A DNA stretch of 6,810 nt from Nitrosomonas sp. UBA6494 (GTDB lineage Bacteria > Pseudomonadota > Gammaproteobacteria > Burkholderiales > Nitrosomonadaceae), in assembly GCA_002435335.1 (NCBI GenBank), contig DJMI01000032.1, forward strand, positions 1-6,810, written 5' to 3'. Shown here in pieces: positions 6,269 to 6,810 of this stretch (positions within the stretch are counted from its first letter, which is position 1; each line of letters begins with the position of its first letter). The notes below the pieces were generated by a model. The model was not told where the DNA came from and made no database searches. It saw only the letters and a list, made by a program, of their open reading frames with translations. Made by a program: the position numbers and the translations under genes.

Positions 6269-6288
6269 TAATCGGTTAAATCCGATTA
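6269..6288 (-). repeat. Intercistronic hairpin between repressor and SQR genes
   Basis: TAATCGG (6269-6275) and CCGATTA (6282-6288) form a perfect 7-bp stem with a 6-nt loop, just past the repressor stop and 8 nt before the SQR ribosome site. No T run follows on the minus strand, so it is more likely an mRNA processing or stability element, or a partial attenuator, than a full terminator. Confidence 0.5.
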
Positions 6289-6292
6289 CGTT

Positions 6293-6619
6293 TCAGGCAG
6301 CTTGATTGCCGCAGTACAGATAGGACAAAGTTTCCATCACCTTAGCTGCTTCCTGGCTTGCTAAGCTATAGTAGATGTATTTGCCTTTGCGTTCTGTTGC
6401 AACCAGGTTCTCTTCACGTAACACCGTCAATTGCTGAGATAGTGTTGGCTGATGGATATCCAATAAGTCTTCCAGTTCACCGACGTTACGAGTACCTTTG
6501 CTGAGTTCGCATAAAATCTTTAATCGATCTTGGTTAGCGAGGATTTTGAGTAGCGCGCAAGCATCCGAGGCTGATGCATGAAGCGCCGATATGTTGTATC
6601 GAGCTGTGTTTTCTTTCAT
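6293..6619 (-). CDS. ArsR-family repressor of the BigR/SqrR persulfide-sensing type
   Basis: This 108-residue winged-helix repressor belongs to the ArsR/SmtB family and would bind operator DNA as a dimer. The fold is recognisable: the ALLKILANQDRLKIL helix (22-36), a recognition helix near HQPTLSQQLTVLRE (56-69), and the wing ATERKGKYIYYSL (74-86). It lacks the ELCVCD metal motif of ArsR/SmtB; the corresponding place reads GTRNVGEL. It has C37 and C103, 66 residues apart, the same spacing as the redox pair of BigR (42/108) and SqrR (41/107). In those proteins persulfides form a disulfide or polysulfide bridge that releases DNA (established for those proteins, inferred here). A further cysteine, C21, lies outside that pair. 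It is the first gene of the SQR-exporter operon, so autorepression and sulfide induction are expected. The ATG at 6617-6619 is the natural start, although its ribosome site is weak (GAAG about 13 nt upstream). Confidence 0.9.
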   Translation of the reverse strand: MKENTARYNISALHASASDACALLKILANQDRLKILCELSKGTRNVGELEDLLDIHQPTLSQQLTVLREENLVATERKGKYIYYSLASQEAAKVMETLSYLYCGNQAA

Positions 6620-6661
6620 GATTATTTTTTATCTTCATTTAGTTATACGAGGCTGGTAAAT

Positions 6662-6678
6662 CCTGTGCTGTACACAGG
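6662..6678. promoter_or_regulatory. Candidate operator palindrome of the sulfide operon
   Basis: CCTGTG (6662-6667) and CACAGG (6673-6678) are perfect 6-bp arms around CTGTA. The palindrome starts at the predicted transcription start of the minus-strand promoter (about 6679), where a bound repressor would block initiation. It does not resemble the AT-rich BigR box or the ATTC-N8-GAAT SqrR motif as I recall them, so assignment to the ArsR-family repressor is a guess from position. Confidence 0.4.
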
Positions 6679-6685
6679 GACATTA

Positions 6686-6714
6686 ATGCTAATTTATTTT
6701 TAATCAATTGTCAG
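6686..6714 (-). promoter_or_regulatory. Sigma70-type promoter of the repressor-SQR-exporter operon
   Basis: On the minus strand CTGACA (6709-6714, five of six matches) and TAGCAT (6686-6691, four of six) are spaced by exactly 17 bp, with a start expected near 6679 and a leader of about 60 nt. An alternative -10, TATAAC at 6642-6647, has no usable -35 box. Confidence 0.45.
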
Positions 6715-6736
6715 TAATCTTATGCAATTTTATATA
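6708..6736 (+). promoter_or_regulatory. Divergent plus-strand promoter back-to-back with the operon promoter
   Basis: TTGTCA (6708-6713, five of six) and TATATA (6731-6736, four of six) are 17 bp apart. TATAAA at 6733-6738 is a better hexamer but at 19 bp. Its -35 box overlaps the -35 box of the minus-strand promoter, so the two polymerases could not bind at once. The surrounding DNA is very AT-rich. Confidence 0.35.
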
Positions 6737-6760
6737 AAAAATTATAAGAATTAAATTTCT

Positions 6761-6810
6761 ATGTTATGTAAAACTACGGAACCGTTTGATTATCTTGGTT
6801 TATTCCATTC
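6761..6810 (+). CDS. Possible 5' end of a gene leaving the window
   Basis: An ATG at 6761 opens a frame that stays open to the right edge (MLCKTTEPFDYLGLFH). It lies about 18 nt downstream of the start predicted for the plus-strand promoter at 6708-6736. No strong ribosome site precedes it, and 16 codons are too few to judge coding character or family. Chance is a real alternative. Confidence 0.25.
   Translation, partial: MLCKTTEPFDYLGLFH

Noticed and set aside
6620..6810. SqrR-type operator ATTC-N8-GAAT upstream of the repressor gene
   Set aside because: No copy with the right spacing was found on either strand. The CCTGTG palindrome is offered only on position.
1..6810. Mobile element, CRISPR array, tRNA or rRNA
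   Set aside because: No transposase or integrase, no terminal or direct repeats, no regularly spaced repeats and no RNA-gene-like structure were seen by eye.

Overview
The window looks like part of a proteobacterial chromosome, most likely a betaproteobacterium of moderate GC content. A Nitrosomonas-like nitrifier is my best guess, from protein style and from AT-rich intergenic DNA beside moderate-GC genes, but this is not proven. No mobile element, tRNA, rRNA or CRISPR array was seen.

Layout, left to right. Positions 1-344 are AT-rich non-coding DNA with an 11-bp inverted repeat followed by a T-rich run. A 31-residue single-span membrane peptide (345-440, +) follows. It converges on a long P-type cation ATPase gene (479-3205, -) of the P2A (SERCA-like) type. 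A 65-bp divergent intergenic region separates the ATPase from a secreted DUF442/TIGR01244 protein (3271-3783, +) that has a rhodanese-like CGSGNR loop and its own good sigma70-type promoter. That gene converges on a three-gene minus-strand operon. In transcription order the operon is an ArsR-family repressor of the BigR/SqrR thiol-sensor type (6293-6619), a DUF442 domain fused to a type II sulfide:quinone oxidoreductase (4635-6248, TTG start), and a TauE/SafE-type membrane exporter (3801-4619, GTG start). The operon promoter region (6640-6736) has a good -35/-10 pair with a CCTGTG-N5-CACAGG palindrome at the predicted start site. A plus-strand promoter lies back-to-back with it and may drive a gene that begins at 6761 and leaves the window.

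How the genes fit together (inference from families and layout): the right half is a sulfide-responsive detoxification or oxidation unit. The repressor has two cysteines (C37, C103) spaced as in BigR/SqrR and would be released by persulfides. SQR oxidises sulfide to a persulfide and passes electrons to quinone. The fused DUF442 domain, with a six-residue CxxGxR loop, is placed to accept or relay sulfane sulfur. The TauE/SafE protein would export a sulfur oxyanion. The separate secreted DUF442 protein could do a related sulfur-transfer job in the periplasm. The ATPase and the small peptide are probably a separate ion-transport locus.

The most interesting points are the DUF442-SQR fusion paired with a second, exported DUF442 protein; the substituted transport-site residue in the ATPase; the SERCA-regulator-sized peptide next to it; and a perfect 15-bp hairpin inside the 3' end of the exporter gene.
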